The notes under the pieces were generated by a model. The model worked only from the letters and a program-made list of their open reading frames with translations, searched no databases and was not told where the DNA came from. From contig NZ_JALBCV010000001.1 in NCBI RefSeq assembly GCF_022602565.1, positions 427,120-491,119 on the forward strand: a stretch of DNA of 64,000 nucleotides, written 5' to 3'. Shown here piece after piece: positions 19,425 through 28,451 of the stretch; the first letter of the stretch is position 1, and each line of letters begins with the position of its first letter. Origin of the DNA: Rosenbergiella metrosideri. GTDB taxonomy: Bacteria; Pseudomonadota; Gammaproteobacteria; Enterobacterales; Enterobacteriaceae. A program made the position numbers and the translations under genes.

Positions 19425-20909
19425 ATGGAACCCTGTTCTGCAGCAAAAGCTGGGCAAGTTAAAGCGGTGCTGACCTCACCCGCCAAACTGATGACTGAGA
19501 GTTTAGCGGGTATCGTTACTGCATTAGCGCTGATCCCAGAAGTTATCTCGTTTTCTGTTATTTCTGGTGTCGACCCGAAAGTCAGTCTTATCGCCTCCTT
19601 TGTCATCTGCTTAACCCTCTCTTTCATCGGCGGTCGACCGGCGATGGTCAGCGCGGCAGCAGGCTCTGTCGCCTTGGTGATTGGCCCAATGGTGGCTGCC
19701 CATGGCGTGAACTATATTTTACCGACGGTTGTGTTAGCCGGGGGAATGCAAATTCTGTTTGGTTGGCTAGGTTTGGCGAGAATGATGCGCTACATTCCGC
19801 AATCAGTGATGACCGGCTTTGTGAATGCATTGGGTATCCTTATCTTCATGGCCCAAGTCCCGCATATCATCGGCCACGGACCGATGGTCTGGCTGTTCTT
19901 TGCGATAACACTCGCTATCGTCTTAGGCTTACCGCGACTGTTTACCGCCATTCCTGCCCCGCTTATCGCTATCATCCTGTTGACCGCGGTGGTGGCCTAT
20001 ACCGGTATACATTTACCGAATGTTGGCGATGAAGGGAGCATGTCGCCCGGATTGCCGGGTTTCAACTCCCTCCAGGTCGCCCTTAATTGGCAAACCTTAA
20101 GCATTATCTGGCCGGCCGCGATCAGCGTAGCCTTGGTCGGACTGATGGAGTCGCTCTTAACCGCCAAACTGGTGGACGAGCTAACAGATACTCCCTCAAA
20201 TAAGCATCGGGAGTCTTGGGGACTAGGTATCGCCAATATTTTGGCGGCTTTTTACGGTGGCGTCGCCGGTTGTGCGATGATCGGCCAAACCATTGTCAAC
20301 GTCGAGCTGGGTAAAGCCCGCAGTCGTGTGTCTACCGTGGTCGCCGCCTGTGTGTTATTGCTGTTAGTGAGTGTATTAAGTCAGGTTATGGCGAAAATAC
20401 CGATGGTAGTGCTTGCCGCCATCATGGTGATCGTCTCAATCAAGACAGTCAATTGGCATAGCTTACAGCCTAAAACACTGCGTCGGTTACCGGTCAGCGA
20501 GACCCTGATCATGCTGTTTACCGTACTGATTACGGTATGGACCAGTAATCTCGCGCTTGGGGTCGTAGTGGGGGCGGTATTTGCGACACTCCTTTTCGCT
20601 CGACGGATCAGCCATATTATTGTGGCTCATCGTTCGCTATCCCCATCGGGTGAGCGTGTCACCTATCAGGTCCAAGGCCCGCTTTTCTTCGCGAGCAGCA
20701 ATGATCTTTATGAACATTTCGATTATGCTAATGATCCTAAGCAGGTCGTGATCGACCTCTCCGCCGCGCAGGTGTGGGACGCGTCAAGTGTCAGCGTATT
20801 GGACTCCATCGAACATCGTTATCAGCGTCACGGTTGCGAAGTGACCTTAGTCGGGCTTGCCGGGCGCAGTGAAGCCATTCATCAACGCGTATCGGCGCAT
20901 CGTCAGTAG
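19425..20909 (+). CDS. SulP-family inorganic anion transporter with STAS domain
   Basis: Secondary anion transporter of the SLC26/SulP family (sulfate, bicarbonate or dicarboxylate). The 494-aa product has about 10-12 membrane segments (GIVTALALIPEVISFS, then GGRPAMVSAAAGSVALV and IPQSVMTGFVNALGILIF) and a C-terminal cytoplasmic STAS domain (QVVIDLSAAQVWDASSVSVL, about residues 440-460). The substrate cannot be read from sequence. It starts 24 bp after opgC, so cotranscription is possible, and ends before a 10-bp hairpin. Confidence 0.88.
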   Translation: MEPCSAAKAGQVKAVLTSPAKLMTESLAGIVTALALIPEVISFSVISGVDPKVSLIASFVICLTLSFIGGRPAMVSAAAGSVALVIGPMVAAHGVNYILPTVVLAGGMQILFGWLGLARMMRYIPQSVMTGFVNALGILIFMAQVPHIIGHGPMVWLFFAITLAIVLGLPRLFTAIPAPLIAIILLTAVVAYTGIHLPNVGDEGSMSPGLPGFNSLQVALNWQTLSIIWPAAISVALVGLMESLLTAKLVDELTDTPSNKHRESWGLGIANILAAFYGGVAGCAMIGQTIVNVELGKARSRVSTVVAACVLLLLVSVLSQVMAKIPMVVLAAIMVIVSIKTVNWHSLQPKTLRRLPVSETLIMLFTVLITVWTSNLALGVVVGAVFATLLFARRISHIIVAHRSLSPSGERVTYQVQGPLFFASSNDLYEHFDYANDPKQVVIDLSAAQVWDASSVSVLDSIEHRYQRHGCEVTLVGLAGRSEAIHQRVSAHRQ

Positions 20910-20918
20910 TCCTGCCGA

Positions 20919-20941
20919 GCGGTAAGCCACAGGCTTACCGC
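20919..20941 (+). terminator. Hairpin after SulP gene
   Basis: Perfect 10-bp stem GCGGTAAGCC/GGCTTACCGC with an ACA loop, 9 bp after the stop. There is no T run, so it may be a weak terminator or an mRNA-stabilising hairpin. Confidence 0.6.
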
Positions 20942-20973
20942 TGCCTAAACTAATCCTCAATCATTATAATGTT

Positions 20974-21002
20974 TTTACATTCAAGACGCATTTCACTATA
21001 TT
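20974..21002 (+). promoter_or_regulatory. Sigma-70 promoter of the sugar dehydrogenase operon
   Basis: TTTACA, 17 bases, TATATT. The predicted start is near 21009, about 27 bases before the ATG of the small-subunit gene. Confidence 0.6.
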
Positions 21003-21022
21003 ATGTGAACTTTATCACATCC
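21001..21022 (+). promoter_or_regulatory. CRP-binding site over the transcription start
   Basis: Contains TGTGA-N6-TCACA (21004-21019), a perfect CRP core, with AT-rich left flank. It is centred near +3 of the promoter above, a position typical of repression rather than activation. Confidence 0.72.
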
Positions 21023-21035
21023 CGTTTTGAAGACC

Positions 21036-21599
21036 ATGATTCCGAACTCACCACACTCAGATTGTGACACCACTGGTACCGATACCAACCGTCGTCGATT
21101 CTTAAAAAACTCGCTGATAGTCACTGCAGGCTGCTTCGTTACCTCGCTTCCCCTTAGTGGGCTTGCCCAAAATACCTCCCCGACTGGAGACCCTTTGCGG
21201 GCGTTTATCCAGGTCACGCAGACCATTACCGAACACAAGCACGTCAATGCTGAGTTGGCCGCACACTTCTTTAATGCTTTCGTTAAAAAAGTGCCTGAAT
21301 TTGCCCAGCAGATCACGCCGTTAGTGCAACTCACGCAAGCGGGCATGAGCGCCGCAACCTTTGCTGTAAAAGCCAAAGCCGCGGGCCTACTGGGACTGCT
21401 GCAACAAATTATCACGGCATGGTACACCGGCACTGTGGGCAACGATTACCACGGTGTTCTAGTCAGCTACCAACAAGCGTGGATGTATCACACCGTCAGT
21501 GATGGATTAGTGGTCCCTACCTACTGTGGAAATGGCCCCCTATGGTGGACCGCGCCAATTCCTGATGCGAACAGCACCGCGGTGATTGACGCGTTGTAA
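21036..21599 (+). CDS. Sugar/polyol dehydrogenase complex small subunit (Tat signal)
   Basis: Small subunit of a membrane-bound FAD-dependent dehydrogenase of the sorbitol/fructose dehydrogenase type. ATG 21036 gives 187 aa; an in-frame TTG at 21027 is the alternative. The N-terminus has a clear twin-arginine motif (NRRRFLKNSLIV, about residues 19-30) and a hydrophobic stretch, used to carry the flavoprotein partner across the membrane. The WYTGTVG and VPTYCGNGPLWW segments resemble the FAD-SLDH small-subunit family, and the length is shorter than the gluconate 2-dehydrogenase gamma subunit. It is followed by the large and cytochrome subunits. Confidence 0.82.
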   Translation: MIPNSPHSDCDTTGTDTNRRRFLKNSLIVTAGCFVTSLPLSGLAQNTSPTGDPLRAFIQVTQTITEHKHVNAELAAHFFNAFVKKVPEFAQQITPLVQLTQAGMSAATFAVKAKAAGLLGLLQQIITAWYTGTVGNDYHGVLVSYQQAWMYHTVSDGLVVPTYCGNGPLWWTAPIPDANSTAVIDAL

Positions 21600-21640
21600 T
21601 CCCTCATTCTTAGACTGCATAAAAATAAAAATTAACTATC

Positions 21641-23296
21641 ATGAAAAAACCAGAATTTACTGCAAGCGGCGATGTGAGCGCCGATGTTGTGATCGTCGGA
21701 TCCGGTATTGTCGGCGGTATGATGGCGGACCGTTTGGTCGCGCAGGGATACTCCGTATTAGTGCTCGAAGCAGGGCTGCGTATCACCCGTGCCCAAGCGG
21801 TAGAAAACTGGCGTAATATGCCGTTTGCTAACCGTGCCGGTTCGGACTTCCAAGGCCTGTACCCGCAATCGCCGCTCGCACCTGCCCCGCTCTATTTTCC
21901 ACCGAACAATTATGTCAACGTCACCGGTCCCAGTGCGGGTAGCTTTCAACAAGGCTACTTGCGTACCGTCGGCGGCACGACTTGGCACTGGGCGGCTTCT
22001 TGCTGGCGTCATCATCCGAGCGATTTCGAAATGCAACGCAAGTACCAAGTTGGCCGCGACTGGCCAATCTCTTACCAAGAGTTTGAGCCTTGGTATTGCG
22101 AAGCGGAATATGAGATTGGCGTAGCGGGTCCCAATGATCCTGCAATGCAATCCCCTGCTGAACGTAGTCGCCCCTATCCGATGGAGATGGTACCTTTCGC
22201 CCACGGCGATAACTATTTTGCCAGCGTGGTTAACCCACACGGCTATAACCTTGTGCCGATTCCACAAGGTCGCAGTACCCGTCCTTGGGAAGGCCGACCT
22301 GTCTGCTGTGGTAACAACAACTGCCAACCTATCTGCCCTATCGGCGCAATGTATAACGGTATACATCATATCGAGCGGGCTGAACGCCAAGGCGCAATCG
22401 TGCAGTCAGAGTCCGTGGTCTATAAGATCGACACCGACAGTCAAAACCGCATCACTGCCGTGCATTGGCTGGATAATCAAAAAGCCTCGCATAAAGCCAC
22501 GGCAAAAATGTTCGCTTTGGCTTGTAACGGTATAGAGACGCCACGTCTATTACTGCTGGCGGCTAATAAAGATAACCCGACCGGTATCGCTAACAGCTCC
22601 GATATGGTCGGCCGTAATATGATGGACCACTCTGGTTTCCACTGTAGCTTTTTGACTGAAGAGCCGATGTGGCTCGGTCGTGGCCCAGCGCAGAGTAGTT
22701 GTATGGTCGGCCCGCGTGACGGGGACTTCCGCCGGAATTACTCAGCGAACAAAATGATCCTTAATAATATTTCACGGGTGGTTCCCGCGACAAAACAAGC
22801 CTTAGCAAAAGGGTTGGTCGGTAAAGCCTTAGATGAAGAGATCCGTTACCGCTCTACCCACGGCGTTGACCTGTCGATAAGCTTAGAGCCGTTACCGGAT
22901 CCCGATAACCGTCTTACGCTCAGTGCTGATCGTAAAGATGCTCACGGTCTCGCTTGTCCTGATATTCATTATGATGTCGGCGATTATGTACGCAAAGGTG
23001 CCGAAGCGGCCCATGCCCAACTGCGTCATATCGGTTCGCTGTTTAACGCCAAAGAGTTCAACATTACCACCAGCCTCAATGCCAATAACCACATCATGGG
23101 GGGGACGATCATGGGGGATTCCGCTAAGAGTGCGGTCGTCGACAGCAACTGTCGTGCCTTCGATCATGAAAACCTTTGGTTACCGGGAGGGGGAGCAATC
23201 CCTTCCGCCAGTGTAGTCAACAGCACCTTGACCATGGCGGCGCTAGGATTAAAAGCGGCCCATGATATGGCTCAACGTTTGAAGGGGGGCGTATAA
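21641..23296 (+). CDS. Membrane-bound sugar/polyol dehydrogenase, GMC flavoprotein large subunit
   Basis: Catalytic FAD subunit of the periplasmic dehydrogenase, 551 aa, GMC oxidoreductase family. The N-terminal dinucleotide motif VGSGIVGGMMAD is at about residues 20-31; TVGGTTWHW follows near residue 110. A cysteine cluster CCGNNNCQPICPIG (about residues 224-237) resembles the Fe-S binding motif of fructose dehydrogenase. The C-terminal GMC domain shows NNHIMGGTIMG and VNSTLTMAAL, with the expected catalytic His and Asn. Substrate (gluconate, 2-ketogluconate, sorbitol, fructose) cannot be assigned from sequence alone. Confidence 0.88.
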   Translation: MKKPEFTASGDVSADVVIVGSGIVGGMMADRLVAQGYSVLVLEAGLRITRAQAVENWRNMPFANRAGSDFQGLYPQSPLAPAPLYFPPNNYVNVTGPSAGSFQQGYLRTVGGTTWHWAASCWRHHPSDFEMQRKYQVGRDWPISYQEFEPWYCEAEYEIGVAGPNDPAMQSPAERSRPYPMEMVPFAHGDNYFASVVNPHGYNLVPIPQGRSTRPWEGRPVCCGNNNCQPICPIGAMYNGIHHIERAERQGAIVQSESVVYKIDTDSQNRITAVHWLDNQKASHKATAKMFALACNGIETPRLLLLAANKDNPTGIANSSDMVGRNMMDHSGFHCSFLTEEPMWLGRGPAQSSCMVGPRDGDFRRNYSANKMILNNISRVVPATKQALAKGLVGKALDEEIRYRSTHGVDLSISLEPLPDPDNRLTLSADRKDAHGLACPDIHYDVGDYVRKGAEAAHAQLRHIGSLFNAKEFNITTSLNANNHIMGGTIMGDSAKSAVVDSNCRAFDHENLWLPGGGAIPSASVVNSTLTMAALGLKAAHDMAQRLKGGV

Positions 23297-23298
23297 TC

Positions 23299-24720
23299 GT
23301 GCGGCTTAATAAAACAGTGGCGTGGATATTGACCCTGATGGCAACCTCCCCTTTCGCCTACGCGCAAACCGAGGCTGATGCAGGCGCTGCGTTAATTGCT
23401 CAAGGCGAAAAAGTCGCCATCGCCTCTGACTGTCAGGCTTGTCATACGGCACCGGGCAGTAAAACAGCCTTTTCAGGGGGCTATGCCATCGCTTCACCGA
23501 TGGGGGCAATCTATGCAACCAATATCACGCCATCGGCACAAGGCATTGGCGGATACAGTGAGGCACAGTTTGCCAAAGCGATCCGCGAAGGTATTCGACC
23601 TGATGGGGCACATCTTTACCCAGCGATGCCTTATACCTCGTATCATCTTATGACAGATGAAGATGTGCAGGCGCTCTATGCCTACTTCATGCACGGCGTG
23701 AAGCCTGTCGACCAAGCTAATACGCCGACTAAGCTCCCCTTCCCGTTTAATCTTCGCTTTAGTATGGGAATATGGAACGCACTTTTCGGTAGCACTGACA
23801 GCTATAAAGTGGATGAGAGCAAAAGCGCAGAATGGAATCGAGGCAATTATCTGGTTAATGGGCTTGCCCACTGTGACACCTGCCACACCCCACGTAACTT
23901 TATGATGGCAGAGAAACACGACCAGCCGCTGGCGGGTGCCCCCTTAGGCAGTTGGTACGCCCCGAATATTACCTCTGACCCGATCAGCGGTATTGGCGGG
24001 TGGCGAGAAGACGAATTAGTCAGCTACCTAAAAACCGGCCGCGCCGAGGGGAAAAACCAAGCCGCTGGCGGCATGGCAGAAGCGGTTGAGCACAGCTTGC
24101 AATATCTACCGGATAGCGATCTGAAAGCGATTGCCGTTTACCTTAAGGGCACCGCCCCTATTCGTACCCCAGGGGAAACGGCACCGGCGTATACTTACGG
24201 CAAGCCAGTCAGTGTCGAGACGGCGATCCGTGGTGATGCACCGAATAATGCTTATAACGCCCTCGATAATGGTGCTAAGCTTTTCAGTGGTAACTGCGCC
24301 AGCTGTCACCAACCGGATGGCGCTGGCAGTCCAAATCAGGCTTATCCGTCCCTTTTCCATAACACGGCGACCGGCATGATCCACCCCGATAATCTCGTTT
24401 CGGCCATTTTATTCGGGGTACGGAGGACCACTCAGGATCATGATGTCTTAATGCCCGCCTTCAGCTCGCCGACCTATGTCGATCAGTTGACCGATCAGCA
24501 AATTGCCGATATCAGTAACTATGTTTTACATCATTACGGTAATCCGCAGGTAACGATTGAAGCGGGTGATGTAGCTTGGATGCGTAAAGGAGGACGTATG
24601 CCTTTCCTCGCGGCTGCGCAACCTTATATGGTGCCAGGTATTGCCGTAGGTATTGTGGTGGTGATCTTAATATTAATTGGGCTGCGATTACGTCGTAGTC
24701 GCCAAAAACATAAATCTTGA
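23299..24720 (+). CDS. Triheme cytochrome c subunit of the sugar dehydrogenase
   Basis: Membrane-anchored cytochrome c that passes electrons from the flavoprotein to ubiquinone. The 473-aa product has a Sec signal peptide (ending YAQ, near residue 23), three heme motifs CQACH, CDTCH and CASCH, and a C-terminal membrane anchor (about residues 440-465) followed by an Arg/Lys-rich tail. The start is GTG 23299, two bases after the large-subunit stop, with AAGGGGGG upstream. Three hemes and this gene order (small, large, cytochrome) match acetic-acid-bacterium type dehydrogenases. Confidence 0.92.
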   Translation: MRLNKTVAWILTLMATSPFAYAQTEADAGAALIAQGEKVAIASDCQACHTAPGSKTAFSGGYAIASPMGAIYATNITPSAQGIGGYSEAQFAKAIREGIRPDGAHLYPAMPYTSYHLMTDEDVQALYAYFMHGVKPVDQANTPTKLPFPFNLRFSMGIWNALFGSTDSYKVDESKSAEWNRGNYLVNGLAHCDTCHTPRNFMMAEKHDQPLAGAPLGSWYAPNITSDPISGIGGWREDELVSYLKTGRAEGKNQAAGGMAEAVEHSLQYLPDSDLKAIAVYLKGTAPIRTPGETAPAYTYGKPVSVETAIRGDAPNNAYNALDNGAKLFSGNCASCHQPDGAGSPNQAYPSLFHNTATGMIHPDNLVSAILFGVRRTTQDHDVLMPAFSSPTYVDQLTDQQIADISNYVLHHYGNPQVTIEAGDVAWMRKGGRMPFLAAAQPYMVPGIAVGIVVVILILIGLRLRRSRQKHKS

Positions 24721-24726
24721 TGATCT

Positions 24727-24751
24727 TTCCCGGCCCCTAAGGGGCCGGGAA
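24727..24751. terminator. Hairpin between convergent genes after the dehydrogenase operon
   Basis: Perfect 11-bp stem TTCCCGGCCCC/GGGGCCGGGAA with a TAA loop. It lacks a long T run on either strand but is placed to terminate both convergent transcripts. Confidence 0.75.
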
Positions 24752-24759
24752 GCGTAAAA

Positions 24760-25920
24760 CTATTGCTTCAGCCGTAATGAGAGTAAGAAAATAATCAGTC
24801 CCATGACCGCTAATACTGTCCCTAACCAAGCCGTTGACACCCAACCCAAGCCTGCATCAATCACAACACCTCCTAGGAAAGCGCCTAACGCATTAGCCAT
24901 ATTCAGCGCCGAATGATTCATCGCTGCCGCTAAGGTTTGTGCGTCACCGGCGACATCCATCAAACGAATTTGTAGTGAAGGGATCAGCAGCCCTGCGGTA
25001 CCGATCAAGAAGGTCGCCAAGAAGCCTGTCACGACATATTTCGATAGGAAGCAGAACAGCACCATAATGGCGATATTCCATAACAATGACAGACCGATGG
25101 TTTTGCGCACACTCCAATCGGCAAATTTACCGCCTAAGGTGCTACCAGCAATCATCCCAAGACCAAAGGCAGCCATTACCCAAGGAATTTGCGCCTCACT
25201 CATCCCCGCATGGTGAATCATCGTCGGCGTAATATAGCTGAAGACCGCAAACATCCCACCGAATCCGGTCGCGCCGGTTAGTAGGGTTAACAGTACTTGC
25301 GGCTTTTTAAGCGCCGTCAGTTCTCGTAACGGGTGAGCTGAATGATCCCCTTGGCTGAAAGGCACATAGCGAATGATCATGAGCAATGAGACGACCGCAC
25401 AGGCGCCCACAAACCAGAAAGCGAGCTGCCAGCTTAAGTGATGGCCAATCCATGATACCGCCGGTACGCCAAGTAACGTTGCAACGGTTAAGCCCAACAT
25501 CATACGGCCAATCGCTTTACCCCGCTGATGCGCCGGCACCATCGAAGCGGCGACCAGCGAGGCTACTCCGAAGAATGCACCGTGCGGTAGCCCGGTGATA
25601 AAACGCATCAAGACAAAGGACAGATAGCCTGGTGCAAGGGCGCTGGCCACGTTACCTAAGGCAAACAGCCCCATCAGGGCGATCAATAAACGCTGACGTG
25701 GCATGCGTGAAAACAGCACCGCGATCAGGGGTGCGCCCACCACCACGCCCAGGGCATAACTACTGATGGCATCGCCCGCTCGGGTGATAGAACTGTTTAA
25801 TCCATGCGCCACGTCCGGCAACAATCCCATGATAACAAATTCGCCGGTACCAATGGCGAAGCCACCGAGGGCTAGTGCCAGCTGGGCTAATCCAAGATGT
25901 TTAGTTTTCGTTTGTGACAC
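24760..25920 (-). CDS. MFS transporter, DHA1 (AraJ/YdhP-like) family
   Basis: Twelve-segment major facilitator, probably a drug or sugar efflux proton antiporter. I prefer GTG 25920 (386 aa, protein starting before SQTKTKHLGLAQL), which has TGAGG seven bases upstream; an ATG at 25968 would add 16 poorly supported residues. DHA1 features: the TM1 motif GGFAIGTGEFVIMGLLPDVA, the motif A region near FSRMPRQRLL, and FITGLPHGAFFGVASLVA, typical of the AraJ subgroup. Substrate unknown. It converges on the dehydrogenase operon. Confidence 0.85.
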   Translation of the reverse strand: MSQTKTKHLGLAQLALALGGFAIGTGEFVIMGLLPDVAHGLNSSITRAGDAISSYALGVVVGAPLIAVLFSRMPRQRLLIALMGLFALGNVASALAPGYLSFVLMRFITGLPHGAFFGVASLVAASMVPAHQRGKAIGRMMLGLTVATLLGVPAVSWIGHHLSWQLAFWFVGACAVVSLLMIIRYVPFSQGDHSAHPLRELTALKKPQVLLTLLTGATGFGGMFAVFSYITPTMIHHAGMSEAQIPWVMAAFGLGMIAGSTLGGKFADWSVRKTIGLSLLWNIAIMVLFCFLSKYVVTGFLATFLIGTAGLLIPSLQIRLMDVAGDAQTLAAAMNHSALNMANALGAFLGGVVIDAGLGWVSTAWLGTVLAVMGLIIFLLSLRLKQ

Positions 25921-26042
25921 AACGACCTCATTCAATGACTGTGTGAAAAAGCAGGGCATATTTGCCACATAAAAAAAAGCAAGCCACTAGTATGGCATGT
26001 GGATCACATTTCTGAAAATTAAGTGGGATATTTTGTCCTGGA

Positions 26043-26660
26043 CTAGCTGTAAAAGTAGTCTTGCCCATAATGCCGAACAAACCATCCGGTTAGCGCCATT
26101 CGCTCGACTTGCGTCGGTAATACTTCGTGTAAAATTTGTTCTGATAGGAAACAGATCATACTGCCCGCCACGGGTTCGATAACCTTTTTCCCTTCTGGGA
26201 GATGTAAACAGAGTTGACCGCCATTTTCGGGCTGCCAGTTTTGATTGATATAGAATATCAGGGTGACGGCACGGCGCTTATCTTGGGCGAAACAGTCATA
26301 GTGGGGCTTATAAAATGCTCCCTGTGGATAGCGAGAAAAGTGCCCCTCGAAGCCATTTAATCCCAAATAGAATTCCTGATTCAGCAGCTGCCTAATCTCA
26401 TCGACTAGCGAGAGGTAGTACACCACTGCAGGATCATTTTCACGCGGGTCAATCCAACTGATACTGTCCGAACGAATCGCTTCGTTGATAATATTCTTTA
26501 TGCCTTGGCCAATCCCTGCTTGCAAGAAGGTCCGTTTATGACAGAGATCGGCTAAGGCTGTTACCCATTCGCCGGGGATAACATTTTGTTGGTAATACCA
26601 ACCTTGCTCACACAACTGCTCAATAAGCTTATTCGAATTAACCATAATCCACTGCGACAT
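26043..26660 (-). CDS. 2-oxoglutarate/Fe(II)-dependent dioxygenase (prolyl-hydroxylase-like)
   Basis: Soluble oxygenase of the 2OG-FeII_Oxy superfamily, 205 aa from ATG 26660 (an ATG at 26645 is also possible). The iron triad is visible: H-x-D in FYKPHYDCF (about residues 117-125) and the distal histidine in EQILHEVLP, with the 2-oxoglutarate arginine in QVERMALTGWF. This pattern is shared with prolyl 4-hydroxylase-like proteins, but the substrate is unknown. No operon partners are evident, so a role in protein or small-molecule hydroxylation is only inference. Confidence 0.82.
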   Translation of the reverse strand: MSQWIMVNSNKLIEQLCEQGWYYQQNVIPGEWVTALADLCHKRTFLQAGIGQGIKNIINEAIRSDSISWIDPRENDPAVVYYLSLVDEIRQLLNQEFYLGLNGFEGHFSRYPQGAFYKPHYDCFAQDKRRAVTLIFYINQNWQPENGGQLCLHLPEGKKVIEPVAGSMICFLSEQILHEVLPTQVERMALTGWFVRHYGQDYFYS

Positions 26661-26730
26661 CCACAACCTAAGGGATGCGCAGTATACCTTCAGTTTCGAT
26701 TAGGCACTATGTCTTCGCCGCAAAGTATCA

Positions 26731-28218
26731 TCATTCTTTGCCGGTAACCAAATTGCTGGATAAGGTGGTGGACTGAGGTGCAACGGCTTCACGTGGATGC
26801 AGCATAAAATACGCCGCGCCGGCAATGCCTACGCCAATAAACCAACTGAAATTGGCGACCGCGTGTAAACTTGGGATAAAGCTTATCACCAAGCCAATGA
26901 CAACCGCAGGCACTAAGGCGGCAATGGCGCGAAGATTGACACCCCCTTGATACCAATAGCGCCCATTTTTAGAGGCATTGAACAGCTCATCGACCTCAAT
27001 TTTACCGCGCTTGATCAGGTAGAAATCGCACAACAAAATCCCAAATAAGGGTCCGATAAAGGCACCCAATACATCTAAGCTATAGTGAATCAGTTCTGGC
27101 GATTGGAATAAATTCCAAGGCGTCAGTAACACTGAGCCGACCGCGGCAATCATGCCCCCCATACGAAAGCTAATCTTTTGCGGGGCGCAGTTAGAGAAAT
27201 CGAAGGCAGGCGAAACAAAGTTGGCGACGATATTGATCCCGACAGTTGCGGTCATCATCGTCAACAGCGCCAAGGCCATCACTAAGCCATTGCCTGTGTG
27301 GGCCACGGTCTCGATGGGGTCAGTGATCATCTGGCCATATAGACTCTTAGTGCCAGAAACGATAATGACTGTTATCACGGAGAATAATAAAAAGTTAAAC
27401 GGCAGCCCCCAGCGATTGCCCCGGCGAACCTCTTTCATTGATTTGCTGTAACGCGCGAAATCGCCGAAATTCAGTAACGGGCCAGAGAAATAGGAGACCA
27501 CCAGCGATACCGCAGTGATCATCTGCCAGGTTTGTTGTGAAGTGCTTAGGGATTTTTCGGAGAGCGTCAGAGAAATCCCCTGCCAACCCGTTTGTGAGAT
27601 AATCCAAATGGCCAAGGCAAGCATCACGATATAGACCGCAGGTCCGGCAATATCGATAAAGGCCTGAATGGTACGCATGCCCCGCCAGAATACCATGGCC
27701 TGTAAGCACCACATTACCGCAAAACAGATCCAACCCAGTGCAGATAAACCGACAAAATGCGGCACAGTGAGCGGCGTAAGGCTTGGCCAAAACTTCAGTA
27801 ACACTAATAGCAGTGCATTGGAGGCGAGCCAAGTTTGAATACCGTACCAAGCGAAAGCGATCAATCCACGGATTACCGCCGGAATGTTGGCACCGAACAC
27901 CCCGAAGGCCTGACGACAGACCACGGCGTAAGGCACGCCAGTCAGTTGACTGGGTCGAGCGACTAAATTGGCGGCCACCTGCACAATACAGATTCCAACC
28001 AGAAGACAGAGCAGCACCTGCCACCCTGCTAAGCCCAAAGCAAAGAAGCTGGCCGCCACCATATAGCCACCCATGCTATGGATATCCGACATCCAGAACG
28101 AAAAAATATTGTACCACGTCCAATGTTGATTACTGACCGGAGCCAGATCGTCATTGGTCAATCTTGGGCTATAACTGGCCGGGTAGGAGTGTGGTGTTGT
28201 CGAATCTTGCTGCGCCAT
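26731..28218 (-). CDS. NCS1-family nucleobase/hydantoin/allantoin permease
   Basis: Cation symporter of the NCS1 family, 495 aa with about 12 membrane segments. The start NQHWTWYNIFSFWMSDIHS (about residues 29-47) and the conserved GVPYAVVCRQAFGVFGANIPAVIRG loop region fit this family, which carries cytosine, allantoin, hydantoin or uracil. Divergent from a hydantoin/allantoin-type racemase, which favours an allantoin or hydantoin substrate. Its upstream region contains a sigma-54-like promoter (28261-28276) and an NtrC-like palindrome, suggesting expression under nitrogen limitation. Confidence 0.85.
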   Translation of the reverse strand: MAQQDSTTPHSYPASYSPRLTNDDLAPVSNQHWTWYNIFSFWMSDIHSMGGYMVAASFFALGLAGWQVLLCLLVGICIVQVAANLVARPSQLTGVPYAVVCRQAFGVFGANIPAVIRGLIAFAWYGIQTWLASNALLLVLLKFWPSLTPLTVPHFVGLSALGWICFAVMWCLQAMVFWRGMRTIQAFIDIAGPAVYIVMLALAIWIISQTGWQGISLTLSEKSLSTSQQTWQMITAVSLVVSYFSGPLLNFGDFARYSKSMKEVRRGNRWGLPFNFLLFSVITVIIVSGTKSLYGQMITDPIETVAHTGNGLVMALALLTMMTATVGINIVANFVSPAFDFSNCAPQKISFRMGGMIAAVGSVLLTPWNLFQSPELIHYSLDVLGAFIGPLFGILLCDFYLIKRGKIEVDELFNASKNGRYWYQGGVNLRAIAALVPAVVIGLVISFIPSLHAVANFSWFIGVGIAGAAYFMLHPREAVAPQSTTLSSNLVTGKE

Positions 28219-28260
28219 AGTGCCATCCTCGTGAACGAAATCGTACTGATAACCTTAGGC

Positions 28261-28276
28261 TGCAAATAACATACCA
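28261..28276 (-). promoter_or_regulatory. Sigma-54-type promoter of the NCS1 permease
   Basis: Read on the minus strand: TGGTATGTTATTTGCA. It keeps the invariant GG and GC at the 10-base spacing, and the full TTGCA -12 element. The predicted start lies about 30 bases before the permease ATG. Confidence 0.6.
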
Positions 28277-28400
28277 ATTATTATTTCCTTGAAACAATGA
28301 TTTCATTGCCACTGACAGCGCCTGCTACCGCTTGATTCCAGCCCTGAGGTTGATATAAATAACCGCTTGGTGTAATTCTAAGAGATTCATAAGTGTGCAG

Positions 28401-28416
28401 TGACACTCTCATTGCA
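28401..28416 (+). promoter_or_regulatory. Possible sigma-54 promoter of the racemase gene
   Basis: TGACACTCTCATTGCA matches TGGCAC-N5-TTGCA except for the third base, which is part of the important -24 GG. It overlaps the palindrome at 28412, so activity is uncertain. Confidence 0.35.
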
Positions 28417-28430
28417 CAGTGACTGTGCAA
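28412..28430. promoter_or_regulatory. NtrC-like palindrome
   Basis: TTGCACAGTGACTGTGCAA is a perfect 8+3+8 palindrome containing GCAC-N7-GTGC, the spacing of NtrC sites. It lies about 160 bp upstream of the predicted permease start, a usual enhancer distance, and about 20 bp before the racemase ATG. Another regulator, such as a GntR-type protein, is possible. Confidence 0.55.
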
Positions 28431-28451
28431 CCCTTTTTCACTGGAGCCTTT

